From the NCBI GenBank assembly GCA_035534235.1, contig DATLSH010000053.1, positions 13,958 through 77,957 on the forward strand: a stretch of DNA of 64,000 nucleotides. The letters run 5' to 3'. The stretch comes from Bog-473 sp035534235. Its GTDB lineage: Bacteria > Actinomycetota > Acidimicrobiia > Acidimicrobiales > RAAP-2. Positions within the stretch are counted from its first letter, which is position 1. Each line of letters opens with the position of its first letter. The position numbers were made by a program, and so were the translations under genes. The notes below the pieces were generated by a model, which was not told the DNA's origin, ran no database searches, and worked only from the letters and a program-made list of their open reading frames with translations. Shown in pieces: positions 34,630-43,813 of this stretch.

Positions 34630-35844
34630 CTAGTTGTCGTGGTGGCGACGGATGAGCTCGATCTTCTCCGATGTGTGGTTGGGGTCGGTCCCGCCGGACT
34701 CAAGCAAGGCGCGCCGATCGGCCTCGGCCTCGGCCTCCGCGCCGGCGTCGGCCGCCGCCAGGCGCGCCTCGATCCCCTCACTCACCAACCGCTCAGCCTC
34801 TTCCACCAGGGCCTGCACCATCCCCTCCTCGGGGACGACGCGGACGATCTTGCCGCGGATGAAGAGGTGGCCCTTCTTCTTCCCCGCGGCAATGCCGATG
34901 TCGGCCTCCCGGGCCTCCCCGGGTCCGTTGACCACGCAGCCCATGACCGCCACCTGAATGGGCAGGTTCAAGCGCTCCAGCGCCTCCTGGGCCTCCTTGG
35001 CCACCGCGATCACGTCCACCTGGGCCCGCCCGCACGAGGGGCAGGCGATGAGGTCCAGCCCCTTGCGCTCACGCAGGCCCAGGGACTCCAGCAGCTGGCG
35101 GCCGGCCCTGGCCTCCTCGACCGGGTCCGCGGTCAGCGAATAGCGGATGGTGTCGCCGATCCCCTCGGCCAGCAGGGTGGCAATGCCGGCCGTCCCCTTC
35201 ACCAGACCGCCGGGTGGCGGCCCGGCTTCGGTGACCCCCAGGTGCAACGGGTGGTCGAAGGTCTCCGAGGCCAGACGGTAGGAGGCGATCATGAGGGCCA
35301 CCGAAGAGGCCTTGACCGAGATCTTGACGTCGGTGAAGTCAACCTCCTCGAAGTAGTGCAGCTCGTTGCGGGCCGACTCCACCAGTGCCTCAGGGGTGGC
35401 GCCCCCGTATTTGGCGTAGAGATCCGGATGCAGCGAACCGGCATTGACGCCGATGCGGATGGGCACGCCCCGGTCACGGGCCTCGGCGGCCACCTGCTTG
35501 ATTTCGGCCTCCTTGCGCAAGTTGCCCGGGTTGAGGCGCAATCCCTGGACGCCGGCCTCCAACGCGGCCAGGGCCATCTCGTGGTGGAAATGGATGTCGG
35601 CCACGATCGGCACCGGAGAACGAGGCACGATCTGGGCCAACCCGACTGCGGCGGCCTCATCGTTGCAGGTGCAGCGCACGATGTCCGCACCGGCCCCGGC
35701 CAGGGCATAAATCTGGGCCAGCGTGCCGTCGACGTCGCCCGTCTTGGTGGTGGTCATCGACTGGACCGTGACGGGGGCGTTGTCCCCGATGGGCACGGCC
35801 CCCACCATGATGCGCCGGGTCGGCTTGCGCTCGGTGATGAGCAT
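34630..35844 (-). CDS. ispG: 4-hydroxy-3-methylbut-2-enyl diphosphate synthase (GcpE/IspG)
   Basis: IspG makes HMBPP from MEcPP in the non-mevalonate isoprenoid pathway, using a [4Fe-4S] cluster. The 404-residue protein begins MLITERKPTRRIMVG and has QSMTTTKTGDV, RLNPGN, and cluster cysteines in CPSCGR and GCVVNGPGEA. The ATG start shares its A with the TGA stop of rseP; the upstream frame extension is rseP shadow. Together with dxr it gives two steps of the pathway in one operon. Confidence 0.95.
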   Translation of the reverse strand: MLITERKPTRRIMVGAVPIGDNAPVTVQSMTTTKTGDVDGTLAQIYALAGAGADIVRCTCNDEAAAVGLAQIVPRSPVPIVADIHFHHEMALAALEAGVQGLRLNPGNLRKEAEIKQVAAEARDRGVPIRIGVNAGSLHPDLYAKYGGATPEALVESARNELHYFEEVDFTDVKISVKASSVALMIASYRLASETFDHPLHLGVTEAGPPPGGLVKGTAGIATLLAEGIGDTIRYSLTADPVEEARAGRQLLESLGLRERKGLDLIACPSCGRAQVDVIAVAKEAQEALERLNLPIQVAVMGCVVNGPGEAREADIGIAAGKKKGHLFIRGKIVRVVPEEGMVQALVEEAERLVSEGIEARLAAADAGAEAEAEADRRALLESGGTDPNHTSEKIELIRRHHDN

Positions 35845-37169
35845 CAGGGCTGGAACGGGTTGTTGATCGGGTGCGTGAGGTCGAGGAAGACCCCGGAGAG
35901 CACGAACGTGGCCAGAAAGGCGAGGAACACGAAGACCACAGGGTAGAGCTTGGTGATGTCGGCCCGGTAGTACGCCTGGCCCTTCTTCGTCCTGATCCAC
36001 TCATAGACGGCCACGGCGACGTGCCCACCGTCGAGCGGCAGCATCGGGAGCATGTTGATCAGTCCGAAGACGATGTTGAGGGAGATGAGCAGGAGCAGGA
36101 GATCCTCAAGGCCACCCTGCTGGGCCTGGACCCCCAGGCTGGCGATCCCCACCAGTGAGACCGGGCGCGGAGCCGATCCGGGATGGTCGGCTGCCGCCTT
36201 GGCGGCCTTGGCGTTGGTCACCTGATGCAGCACAGAGGTCAGCCCGCTCGGCGAGAATATCTGGGCCACCCCTGTCATCTCTTCGTTGGTGACCTGCCCG
36301 ATGGTGGTGAACGCGTACCCGAGCCCGTGCAGCGGGCTCGGCGAATCTGTGGCCGGTTGTATCTCCACGCCGAGGTACCCTCGATTCTTGAGGGTCTGGC
36401 CGTTCACCTTGATCCCGCGCCCATTGGCCGGCGTCACGGAGATCTGGCGCAAATGGCCATTTCGGACAATCCCGACGGTGACCGCCTTGCCGGTCGAACG
36501 TCCGATGATGCTGGCCATGGAGCCTGCGCCGTCGAGCGCCTTGCCATTGACCGAGACGATCGTGTCGCCAGCCTGTAACCCCGCCCGAGCAGCGGGTGTC
36601 TGCGCCACGCCCGCCCACTTCTCCATTGCGGTGACCGTGACATTGCCGGAGGGCACCCCGAACGCGAAGACGACGATGATCGCCAGGACGAGGGCGATGA
36701 GGAAGTGCATGGCCGAGCCCGCCGAGGCAACGATGATGCGTTTCCAGAACGGTTGCTGGCGGTAGGTGCGGGCCTCATCCTCGGCCGCCACCTCCTCCAG
36801 CACGGTGAATCCGGTGATGCGGACATACCCACCAGCTGGGATGGCCTTGACCCCGTACTCGGTCTCACCCCGGCGCACCGACCACAGCCGGGGGCCGAAA
36901 CCGACGAAGTACTCGGTGACCTTCATGGAGGCCCACTTGGCGGTGGCGAAGTGGCCCAGCTCATGCAGCATCACGATCACGACCAGGATGACGATGAAGA
37001 GGAGCAGGTCGCTGAGTCCGGCCGCCAGGAAGGCGGCGGTGATGGCAGCAAGGCCGAGCACAAGGCGGACCACCCGGCCGGCATTGCCGGAATGCTCGGG
37101 GCCGGCGGCACTCAGGGAATCTGCCTCCGGAGGTGTCGCCGCGCCTGGATCCTTCGCGATCAGCGTCAT
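35844..37169 (-). CDS. rseP: Site-2 membrane metalloprotease, RseP/Rip1 family
   Basis: An M50 intramembrane zinc protease that would release sigma or signalling factors by cutting membrane-anchored substrates. With the ATG at 37169 it is 441 residues: a cytosolic N-terminus, a membrane segment with HELGH (about 69-73), a PDZ domain (about 190-290, GDTIVSVNGK), and a C-terminal segment with MLPLDGGH carrying the third ligand. The frame extends 23 codons upstream into the dxr 3' end; those residues do not resemble the family. The dxr-rseP-ispG order is typical of Actinobacteria. Confidence 0.92.
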   Translation of the reverse strand: MTLIAKDPGAATPPEADSLSAAGPEHSGNAGRVVRLVLGLAAITAAFLAAGLSDLLLFIVILVVIVMLHELGHFATAKWASMKVTEYFVGFGPRLWSVRRGETEYGVKAIPAGGYVRITGFTVLEEVAAEDEARTYRQQPFWKRIIVASAGSAMHFLIALVLAIIVVFAFGVPSGNVTVTAMEKWAGVAQTPAARAGLQAGDTIVSVNGKALDGAGSMASIIGRSTGKAVTVGIVRNGHLRQISVTPANGRGIKVNGQTLKNRGYLGVEIQPATDSPSPLHGLGYAFTTIGQVTNEEMTGVAQIFSPSGLTSVLHQVTNAKAAKAAADHPGSAPRPVSLVGIASLGVQAQQGGLEDLLLLLISLNIVFGLINMLPMLPLDGGHVAVAVYEWIRTKKGQAYYRADITKLYPVVFVFLAFLATFVLSGVFLDLTHPINNPFQP

Positions 37170-37200
37170 GCTGATGGCAACGCTACCGCCCGCTCCCCGA

Positions 37201-38352
37201 TCAGGTGCGGCGGGCCACAACGTCCCACGCCAGCGCACGCGCCTCGCGATCAGCCTCTAGGACGCCCTCAAGCTGGTCGACCGGCTCGTCGCGCCAACCG
37301 TTGAGGGTTTCGGCCACCACGTCGGCGATGCCGGCCCATCCGAGGGCACCGGCCAGGAACGCCTCCACCGCCACCTCGTTGGCGGCGCTGAGCCAGGCGG
37401 GCGCCGAACCCCCGCTCCGCCCGGCCCCGTAGGCCAGATCGATGCAGCGGAAGACCGCCCGGTCGGGTGGCTCGAAGGTGAGCGTGGTCGGCTGCGACCA
37501 GTCGAGGGCGCCGAAGGGGACCGAGGAGCGGACCGGCCAGCCGAGGGCGTAACCGATGGGGAGCCGCATGTCCGGCTCGGACAGTTGGGCCAGTGTGGAG
37601 CCGTCGCGCAACTCGACCATGGAGTGGACCACCGACTGGGGATGCACCACGATGTCGATGCGGTCGTAGGCGATCCCGAACAGCTCGTGGGCCTCAATGA
37701 CCTCCAGCCCCTTGTTCATGAGCGTGGACGAGTCGATGGTGATCTTGGGGCCCATCGTCCACGTCGGGTGGTCCAGCGCGTCGTCGACGGTGACCGTGGC
37801 GAGCCTCTCGGCCGACCAGCCCCGGAACGGGCCGCCCGAGGCGGTGAGGAGGAGGCGGGCCACCGAGGCGGGTCCGTCGACGGCAGCCAGGCACTGGTGG
37901 ACCGCACCGTGCTCGGAGTCGACCGGGACGATCTCCGCCCCCGGGGTCCGGCGCGCCTTCTGCACCACGGGCGCCCCGGCGATGAGGGACTCCTTGTTGG
38001 CCAGGGCCAGCCGCCGGCCCGACTCCAGAGTGGCCATGGTGACCGGCAGTCCGGCGAAACCGACCACCGCATTGAGCACCACGTCCGACACGGAAGCGGC
38101 AGCCACCAGGCCCTCCGGGCCCACCATGACCTCCGTCCCCGCCGGGACCCCGTCGCGCACGACGCCGTAGAGCGATTCGTCACCGATGACCACCAGTGCG
38201 GGCCGGAACTCCGCCGCCTGGGCCAGGAGCAACTCGGCAGACCGCTGCGCCGCCAGCGCAACGAGGGTGAGTCGTTCCGGGTCGCTGCGCAGGACATCGA
38301 GCGCCTGGGTGCCGATGGAGCCCGTGCATCCCAGCACGCTGACCGAACGCAT
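37201..38352 (-). CDS. dxr: 1-deoxy-D-xylulose 5-phosphate reductoisomerase
   Basis: Dxr converts DXP to MEP, the first committed step of the non-mevalonate isoprenoid pathway. The 383-residue protein starts MRSVSVLGCTGSIGTQ, the NADPH-binding motif, with LANKESLIAGA, PVDSEHGA, TASGGPFRG and TMGPKITIDSSTLMNKGLE (metal and substrate binding). Upstream in-frame codons belong to cdsA antisense to its own reading, so ATG at 38352 is used; four bases separate it from the cdsA stop. Confidence 0.95.
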   Translation of the reverse strand: MRSVSVLGCTGSIGTQALDVLRSDPERLTLVALAAQRSAELLLAQAAEFRPALVVIGDESLYGVVRDGVPAGTEVMVGPEGLVAAASVSDVVLNAVVGFAGLPVTMATLESGRRLALANKESLIAGAPVVQKARRTPGAEIVPVDSEHGAVHQCLAAVDGPASVARLLLTASGGPFRGWSAERLATVTVDDALDHPTWTMGPKITIDSSTLMNKGLEVIEAHELFGIAYDRIDIVVHPQSVVHSMVELRDGSTLAQLSEPDMRLPIGYALGWPVRSSVPFGALDWSQPTTLTFEPPDRAVFRCIDLAYGAGRSGGSAPAWLSAANEVAVEAFLAGALGWAGIADVVAETLNGWRDEPVDQLEGVLEADREARALAWDVVARRT

Positions 38353-38356
38353 CAGG

Positions 38357-39820
38357 TCACCCGAGGTGGAGCGCCTTGACCACGAAATACGTGGCTGGAA
38401 GAACGAAGAGGAGGCCGTCGACCCGGTCGAGGATCCCACCGTGGCCCGGGAGGAGCCGACCCATGTCCTTGAGGCCGAGGTGGCGCTTCATCATCGACTG
38501 GCTCAAGTCGCCCAGCGGCGCCACCACGGCCACGACGACCCCGTAGATCAGGGCTTTGGAGACCGTCCAGGGGTGGATGAAGTGCACCACGACCACCGCC
38601 ACCAGGATTGCGGCCAGGGCTCCGCCGACGAAGCCTTCCCACGTCTTGTTGGGACTGATCGACGGGGCCAGCGGGTGCTTGCCCATGGCCGATCCCACGA
38701 GGAGAGCGGCCACGTCGTAGGCCACCGTCGTGATCACCGCCGCCAACATGAAGGCCACGCCGTGGCGGAACGGGAACAGGGTCGGGTTGAGAAGGAGCGC
38801 GGAGAAGGAGCCGAACCCACCCACCCAGGCGAAGACGAACACGGTCGAGACCAGTCCGGCCACCGGTTCGGCATCGGGCTCGACCCGCAGCAGGAACCAG
38901 AGGAAGGTGCCGGCCACGAGCAGGACCACCACCAGCGGGAGAGCAACCACGCCCTTGTTGTAGGTCTCGATCATCAGTGACAGGACGGCCACCAGTCCGA
39001 GGAGGGTGGCCGGGTGGTACTGGGCGCGCCGGAAGGCGGCGTAGGCCTCGGCCGTGGCCAGGAGCACCACAATGGTCACGATCACCATGGACGGCACCGG
39101 CCCGGCAGCGAAGCAGGCCAGTGCGGCGACGCCCAGCAAGAGGCCCGACCCGACGGCCAGCCGCATGTTGCGCCCACCGGTGCCCGCGGTGCCCGCGTTG
39201 GCGGTGCGGCTGCCCATGCCGCCGGATCTGGAGGTTCGGGGTGATCGGGCGGCCCGCGGCGGTGGGGGCCCGGGGGGCGTCAGTCGGGAGGCGGCGACGG
39301 TCGGGGCGGCCGACGGGAGGAACTCCTCCCCGGGAACCTCGGGCCCGGGCGCGGGCTCGGGCGCGGGCGGCCGCTCCGGCTCAATGATCAGCGTCTCGTC
39401 ATTGCCCAGCAACTCGTCGGCTTCGAAGTGCCAGGGCTGGCGCTCCATGTCGACCTCTTCGTTGTTGTCGTTGATCAGCGCACCCACCGCGGGGAGGTCG
39501 TCGGAGAGCATCGACGGCTCGAACATCTCCTCCTGGGCCTCCCAGTCGTTCTCCTCCTCCCGCCACGTGGGCGGGGCCATGAGGGGCTCCTCCCCGGTGG
39601 TGCGATCGAGGACGGAGGGGACCTGTCCCGTCGGCGCGTCGTTCCAGTGGGGCAGATCAGGGTGCTGCTCGACCACCGGTCCGGTGACCTCGCGCACACT
39701 GTCGCCCGCCGGCTCGGCACCGATGATGCGCACCCTTCCGGACCGGTACGTCGGCGGATCCTCTTGGGTCCCTTCCACGCCCTCTCCTTCGGCTCTGTCG
39801 TCATCGGTGAAGTCAGTCAT
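38357..39820 (-). CDS. cdsA: Phosphatidate cytidylyltransferase with long acidic N-terminal extension
   Basis: CdsA makes CDP-diacylglycerol for phospholipid synthesis. The 487-residue protein has a polytopic C-terminal part from about residue 219 with SPNKTWEGFVGG and GDLSQSMMKRHLGLKDMG-LLPGHGGILDRVD, the family signature. Preceding it are about 200 residues, acidic and Pro/Ala-rich, without recognisable domain (EEVDMERQPWHFEADELLG among others), and a short Arg/Ser/Gly segment. Typical CdsA is 270-310 residues, so the extension is unusual. It sits 14 bases downstream of frr. Confidence 0.92.
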   Translation of the reverse strand: MTDFTDDDRAEGEGVEGTQEDPPTYRSGRVRIIGAEPAGDSVREVTGPVVEQHPDLPHWNDAPTGQVPSVLDRTTGEEPLMAPPTWREEENDWEAQEEMFEPSMLSDDLPAVGALINDNNEEVDMERQPWHFEADELLGNDETLIIEPERPPAPEPAPGPEVPGEEFLPSAAPTVAASRLTPPGPPPPRAARSPRTSRSGGMGSRTANAGTAGTGGRNMRLAVGSGLLLGVAALACFAAGPVPSMVIVTIVVLLATAEAYAAFRRAQYHPATLLGLVAVLSLMIETYNKGVVALPLVVVLLVAGTFLWFLLRVEPDAEPVAGLVSTVFVFAWVGGFGSFSALLLNPTLFPFRHGVAFMLAAVITTVAYDVAALLVGSAMGKHPLAPSISPNKTWEGFVGGALAAILVAVVVVHFIHPWTVSKALIYGVVVAVVAPLGDLSQSMMKRHLGLKDMGRLLPGHGGILDRVDGLLFVLPATYFVVKALHLG

Positions 39821-39834
39821 GGTGTCGTCGATCC

Positions 39835-40404
39835 TCAGACCTGAAGGAGCTCGCGCTCCTTTTGCGCCAGCATCTGATCGATGGCCGCCACCTGATCGTG
39901 GGTTACCTTCTCCAGCTCCTTCTCCACACGCTCCAGCTCGTCGGTGGAGAGCGAGCCGTCCTTCTGCAGGGACTCCAGCTCGTGGCGGCCGGCCCGGCGC
40001 AGGTTACGCACTGCCACCTTGCCCTCTTCGGCCTTGTGGCGCACCACCTTGACCAGCTCCTTGCGTCGCTCCTCGGTCAGTGGTGGGAAAGCCAGGCGGA
40101 TCACATTGCCGTCGTTGGTCGGATTGATCCCCAGGTCCGATCCGATGATGGCCTTCTCAATGGCGCCGAGCGATCCCTTGTCATAGGGCGTGATCACCAG
40201 CAGCATGGCGTCGGGCACGCTGAATCCGGCCAGCTGGCGAAGGGCGGTCGGGGTCCCGTAGTAGTCCACGGTGAGTGGCTCGAGCAGGGCCGAGGAGGCA
40301 CGCCCGGTGCGCACATTGCTCATTTCGGCTCGCACATGGTCAATGGCCTTGGCCATCTTCTCCCGGGTGTCCTCCTTCACCAGGCCGGCCAGGTCGTCGT
40401 CCAC
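39835..40404 (-). CDS. frr: Ribosome recycling factor
   Basis: RRF, with EF-G, splits post-termination ribosomes. The 189-residue protein has the hallmark VRTGRASSALLEPLTVDYYGTPTALRQLA and PPLTEERRKELVKVV, and a heptad-rich C-terminal helix. The start is GTG at 40404, sharing one base with the TAG stop of pyrH; the upstream frame is pyrH shadow. Confidence 0.95.
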   Translation of the reverse strand: MDDDLAGLVKEDTREKMAKAIDHVRAEMSNVRTGRASSALLEPLTVDYYGTPTALRQLAGFSVPDAMLLVITPYDKGSLGAIEKAIIGSDLGINPTNDGNVIRLAFPPLTEERRKELVKVVRHKAEEGKVAVRNLRRAGRHELESLQKDGSLSTDELERVEKELEKVTHDQVAAIDQMLAQKERELLQV

Positions 40405-41123
40405 TAGCGGACCAGCGTACCGATCTGCTCGCCGCTGAGCGCACGAGGGATGTTCCCGGGGATCATCAGGTTGAAGACCCTGATGGGAAGTTGATTGTCC
40501 TTGCAGAAGGTGATGGCGGTCAGGTCCATGACCCGCAGGTCCCGGTTGATGACCTCCATGAAGGAGATCTCGTCGTAGCGGGTGGCCGTGGGGTCCAACT
40601 TGGGATCGGCCGTGTAGACCCCGTCCACCCCCGAATGGGTCCCCTTGCACAGCAGCTCGGCGCCGATCTCCGCGGCCCGGAGCGCCGCCGGCGTGTCGGT
40701 GGTGAAGAACGGGTTACCCATGCCGGCGGCGAAGATCACGATGCGGCCCTTCTCGAGGTGCCGGATGGCCCGGCGCCGGATGTAGGGCTCGGCCACCTCG
40801 GCCATGGAGAGCGCGCTGAGCACCCGAGTGGGCTGGTTCTGCTGCTCGAGCGCGTCCTGCAGCGCCAGCGCGTTGATGACCGTACCCAGCATCCCCATGG
40901 TGTCCGAGGTGGCGCGGTCCATCCCTCCGCTCTCCCCCGTGGTGCCCCGCCAGATGTTGCCGCCGCCCACGACGACGGCCAATTCGAGCACGCCTCCGTC
41001 CATCGCCCGTGCCATCTCCTTGGCCATGCGCTCGACAGTGGCGGCATCGATGGTCTCGTCCGAGGCGGCGGAGGCAAGTGCCTCCCCCGACATCTTGAGG
41101 ACTATCCGGCGAGGTTGTCCCAC
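40404..41123 (-). CDS. pyrH: Uridylate kinase
   Basis: PyrH phosphorylates UMP to UDP. The 239-residue amino-acid-kinase-fold protein has LKMSGEAL, VVVGGGNIWRG, MDRATSDTMGMLGTVINALALQ, AAGMGNPFFTTD and a C-terminal IPIRVFNL-like strand (PIRVFNLMIPGN). GTG start; twelve bases after tsf. The rpsB-tsf-pyrH-frr order is nearly universal. Confidence 0.95.
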   Translation of the reverse strand: MGQPRRIVLKMSGEALASAASDETIDAATVERMAKEMARAMDGGVLELAVVVGGGNIWRGTTGESGGMDRATSDTMGMLGTVINALALQDALEQQNQPTRVLSALSMAEVAEPYIRRRAIRHLEKGRIVIFAAGMGNPFFTTDTPAALRAAEIGAELLCKGTHSGVDGVYTADPKLDPTATRYDEISFMEVINRDLRVMDLTAITFCKDNQLPIRVFNLMIPGNIPRALSGEQIGTLVR

Positions 41124-41135
41124 GGGCAGAGCGCC

Positions 41136-41930
41136 TCAGGCGCCGATGACGACCTGCGCGAAGGTCACGATCCGCGCCGACCCGAGCATGCCGGCAATCG
41201 TCTGCTTCTCGTCCTTCACGTAGGACTGGTCCATCAGGACACGTTCTTTGAACCATCCGTTCATGCGGCCGTCGACGATCTTCTCCATGGCCGCTTCGGG
41301 CTTGCCTTCGTTGCGGCTGATCTCCGCCACGGTGGCCCGCTCGGCGGCGATGTCGGCCTCAGGCACGTCATCCCGGCTGAGGTACGACGGCTTGGTGAAG
41401 GCGATGTGGACGGCCACGTTGTGCGCCAGCTCCTCGGAGCCGCCCTCTATCACCACGGCCACGGCATTGACGCCCCTCCCGGCCTGCTGGTGCAGATAGG
41501 TGTCGACGACCTGCCCAGGCTCGGCCACCAGGCGCTGCACCCGCCCGATGGAGATGTTCTCCTTCAGCGTCGTGCGCAACCGGTCGATCTCGTGGCTCAA
41601 TTCGGCGGCCGCGTCCTCTCCCTTGGCGGCCACCAGCGAGGCCAGCTCGTCGGTCAGGGCCACGAAGTCGTCCGACTTGGCCACGAAGTCGGTCTCGCAC
41701 CGCAGCTCGACCACCGCGGCGGCGTCACCGCTGCGCAGGGCCGTGACCGCACCCTGGGTGGCTTGGCGGTCTTCCCGTTTGGCCGCGCCGGCCATTCCGT
41801 GGATCCTCAGGTACTGCGCAGCAGCCTCGGGGTCGCCGGCACTCTCCTCGAGCGCCTTCTTGGCATCGAGCATGCCGGCGCCGGTGGCCTGCCGCAGAGC
41901 CTGCACATCCTTGGCGGTGAAGCCGGCCAC
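41136..41930 (-). CDS. tsf: Elongation factor Ts
   Basis: EF-Ts recycles EF-Tu from GDP to GTP form. The 264-residue protein has the N-terminal UBA-like domain AKDVQALRQATGAGMLDAKKAL and the core motif ELRCETDFVAK, with HIAFTKPSYL further on. GTG at 41930 is chosen because GAGGTGG lies about seven bases upstream; TTG at 41936 in the overlap with the rpsB stop is the alternative. The long upstream open frame is an rpsB shadow. Confidence 0.94.
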   Translation of the reverse strand: MAGFTAKDVQALRQATGAGMLDAKKALEESAGDPEAAAQYLRIHGMAGAAKREDRQATQGAVTALRSGDAAAVVELRCETDFVAKSDDFVALTDELASLVAAKGEDAAAELSHEIDRLRTTLKENISIGRVQRLVAEPGQVVDTYLHQQAGRGVNAVAVVIEGGSEELAHNVAVHIAFTKPSYLSRDDVPEADIAAERATVAEISRNEGKPEAAMEKIVDGRMNGWFKERVLMDQSYVKDEKQTIAGMLGSARIVTFAQVVIGA

Positions 41931-41932
41931 GC

Positions 41933-42724
41933 TCAAGCCACCTCGGCGGGCTGCGGCGCCGGCAACCGGCGAGCCCGCGGCGAGGGACCGGTGGGGGCTT
42001 CGCCGGGCTCTGCCGGAGGAGCGTTCTGGCGCCGGTGCTCGGCGATGAAGCGGCCTTCGGTGACGGCATCGGCCAGCACGCGGCACATCAGGGAGCCTGA
42101 GCGGATGGCGTCGTCGTTGCCGGGGATGACGTAGTCGATGACGTCCGGGTCGCAATTCGTGTCGACCACCGCGACCACCGGGAGCCCCAGTTTGCGGGCC
42201 TCGGTCACCGCTATGTGCTCCTTCTTGGTGTCGATGACGAAGATGGCATTGGGCAACCGGTCCAGGTCGGCGATGCCGCCCAGGTTCCGACTCAGCTTCT
42301 CCAGCTCGCGGGTGTGCGAGAGCGCCTCGCGCTTGGGCATGCCCTCGAAATCGCCGGCCGCCTGCATGGTGCGCAGTTCCTGCATCCGCTTGACCCGCCC
42401 CGAGACGGTGGAGAAGTTGGTCAGCATGCCGCCCAGCCAGCGCTGGTTGACGAAGGGCATACCGCACGCCTCGGCGTACTCCGCCACCGGGCCCTGGGTC
42501 TGCTTCTTGGTCCCGACGAAGAGGATCGTCCCCCCGCCGGCCACCAGGTCGCGGACGTATGAATAGGCCGACTCGACCCCGGACAGGGTCTTGCGGAGGT
42601 CGATGAGATAGATCCCGTTGCGCTCACCGAGAATGAAGCGCTTCATCTTCGGGTTCCACCGGCGCGTCTGGTGGCCGAAGTGCACCCCGGCTTCCAGAAG
42701 CTGTCGCATGGAAACGACGGCCAT
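41933..42724 (-). CDS. rpsB: 30S ribosomal protein S2
   Basis: S2 is an assembly-late 30S protein. The 263-residue sequence has MRQLLEAGVHFGHQTRRWNPKM, GTKKQTQGPVAEYA, NQRWLGGMLTNF and PDVIDYVIPGNDDAIRS. The C-terminal 30 residues are Pro/Ala-rich and specific to this lineage. ATG at 42724 with GGAGGAG eight bases upstream; residues upstream in frame are not S2-like. Confidence 0.96.
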   Translation of the reverse strand: MAVVSMRQLLEAGVHFGHQTRRWNPKMKRFILGERNGIYLIDLRKTLSGVESAYSYVRDLVAGGGTILFVGTKKQTQGPVAEYAEACGMPFVNQRWLGGMLTNFSTVSGRVKRMQELRTMQAAGDFEGMPKREALSHTRELEKLSRNLGGIADLDRLPNAIFVIDTKKEHIAVTEARKLGLPVVAVVDTNCDPDVIDYVIPGNDDAIRSGSLMCRVLADAVTEGRFIAEHRRQNAPPAEPGEAPTGPSPRARRLPAPQPAEVA

Positions 42725-42855
42725 AGAGATACTCCTCCAGTCGGTTGCTCCCCTGGCGCAGCGCCGTTCAGGGAACGGCGACCGTGGATAGCGCACAGGT
42801 GCGTGTTGGTCGGTACTGCCACCCACCGCTCAGTGGGCCGGGCCATGATAGCCGG

Positions 42856-43716
42856 TCAGGCTCTCGGGTGGGTCCCCTCGTACACCGAGCGCAGGCGCTC
42901 CTTGCTCACGTGCGTGTAGATCTGCGTGGTGGCCAGGCTGGAGTGGCCCAGCAGCTCCTGGACCACCCGCAGGTCGGCCCCGCCGTCCAGGAGGTGGGTG
43001 GCGAAGGTGTGCCGCAGGGCGTGAGGGTGCGTGGGCGAGGCGGCGCGCCGGTCCAGGATGCGGCGGACATCGCGTGGCCCGAGCCGGCCACCCCGCCGGT
43101 TCACGAACACCGCGTCGGGGGGACCGGACATCTGCTCCCGGCCGACGTTGACCCAGGCTTCCAGCGCCGCGGCCGCCGTGTCGTGTATCGGTAGGCGCCG
43201 CTGGCGGCCCCCCTTGCCCAGCACCGTCACGGTCCGCCCCCGCAGGTCGACCCCGTCGCGGTCCAACCCGCACAGCTCCGACACCCGGAGCCCCGCGGCA
43301 TAGAGGAGCTCGAGCACCGCCAGATCGCGCTGGTCGACCGGGGAATCGACCACCATGTCGAGGAGCGAGCCCACCTCCCCGCCCGAAAGCACCCGGGGCA
43401 GCCGCCCACCCCCCGAGGGGGCCCGGAGCGACCGGGCCGGATCGGAGCCGAGGCGACCCTGCCGGTGCAGCCAGGCGAAGTAGCAGCGCAGCGCCGCCGC
43501 CCGGCGGGCGATGGTGGCCCGGGCCAGCCGCCGCGTGCCGAGGGAGGCCAGGTACCGCCGCAGGTGCATCCGGTCGACCCCGGCCGGATCGGTGGCACCG
43601 CTGCGGGCCACCCACTCGGCAAAGGCGCCGACGTCGCTCAAGTAGGCGGTGCGGGTGGCCTCCGACCTGCCGCCGAGCCACGCTTCGAAGCCCGGGAGAT
43701 CCCAGTCGGGCGGCAT
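42856..43716 (-). CDS. xerC: Tyrosine recombinase, XerC-like
   Basis: A 286-residue site-specific recombinase, probably acting with a partner at dif to resolve chromosome dimers. An N-terminal SAM-like DNA-binding domain (about 5-95) precedes the catalytic domain with the full set R144, K168, H232-x-x-R235, H258 and nucleophile Y267. Position next to rpsB matches, from memory, mycobacterial xerC, so it is treated as housekeeping and not as an integrase; no phage genes or attachment repeats are nearby. ATG at 43716 is preceded by TACTGT seven bases upstream, compatible with a leaderless message. Confidence 0.85.
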   Translation of the reverse strand: MPPDWDLPGFEAWLGGRSEATRTAYLSDVGAFAEWVARSGATDPAGVDRMHLRRYLASLGTRRLARATIARRAAALRCYFAWLHRQGRLGSDPARSLRAPSGGGRLPRVLSGGEVGSLLDMVVDSPVDQRDLAVLELLYAAGLRVSELCGLDRDGVDLRGRTVTVLGKGGRQRRLPIHDTAAAALEAWVNVGREQMSGPPDAVFVNRRGGRLGPRDVRRILDRRAASPTHPHALRHTFATHLLDGGADLRVVQELLGHSSLATTQIYTHVSKERLRSVYEGTHPRA

Positions 43717-43733
43717 ACTTTCCACAGTACTGC

Positions 43734-43755
43734 GCCCCTGTGGGCGACCAGGGGC
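43734..43755. promoter_or_regulatory. Inverted repeat between divergent xerC-like and binding-protein genes
   Basis: GCCCCTG (43734-43740) and CAGGGGC (43749-43755) form a perfect 7-bp inverted repeat with an 8-base centre in the 97-base divergent spacer. CACTAT at 43755-43760 could be a -10 toward the binding-protein gene, whose ribosome-binding site GGGGAGG lies just before the ATG at 43814. The repeat could be an operator for either gene. Confidence 0.4.
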
Positions 43756-43813
43756 ACTATCGTCCCTCCTGCACCAACGGGGGACGTCTGGGAGTTGGAA
43801 AGGGGAGGCCCAC

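Noticed and set aside
42856..43716. Tyrosine recombinase considered as an integrase marking a mobile element
   Set aside because: No phage or plasmid genes, no attachment repeats and no tRNA nearby; position beside rpsB fits housekeeping XerC.
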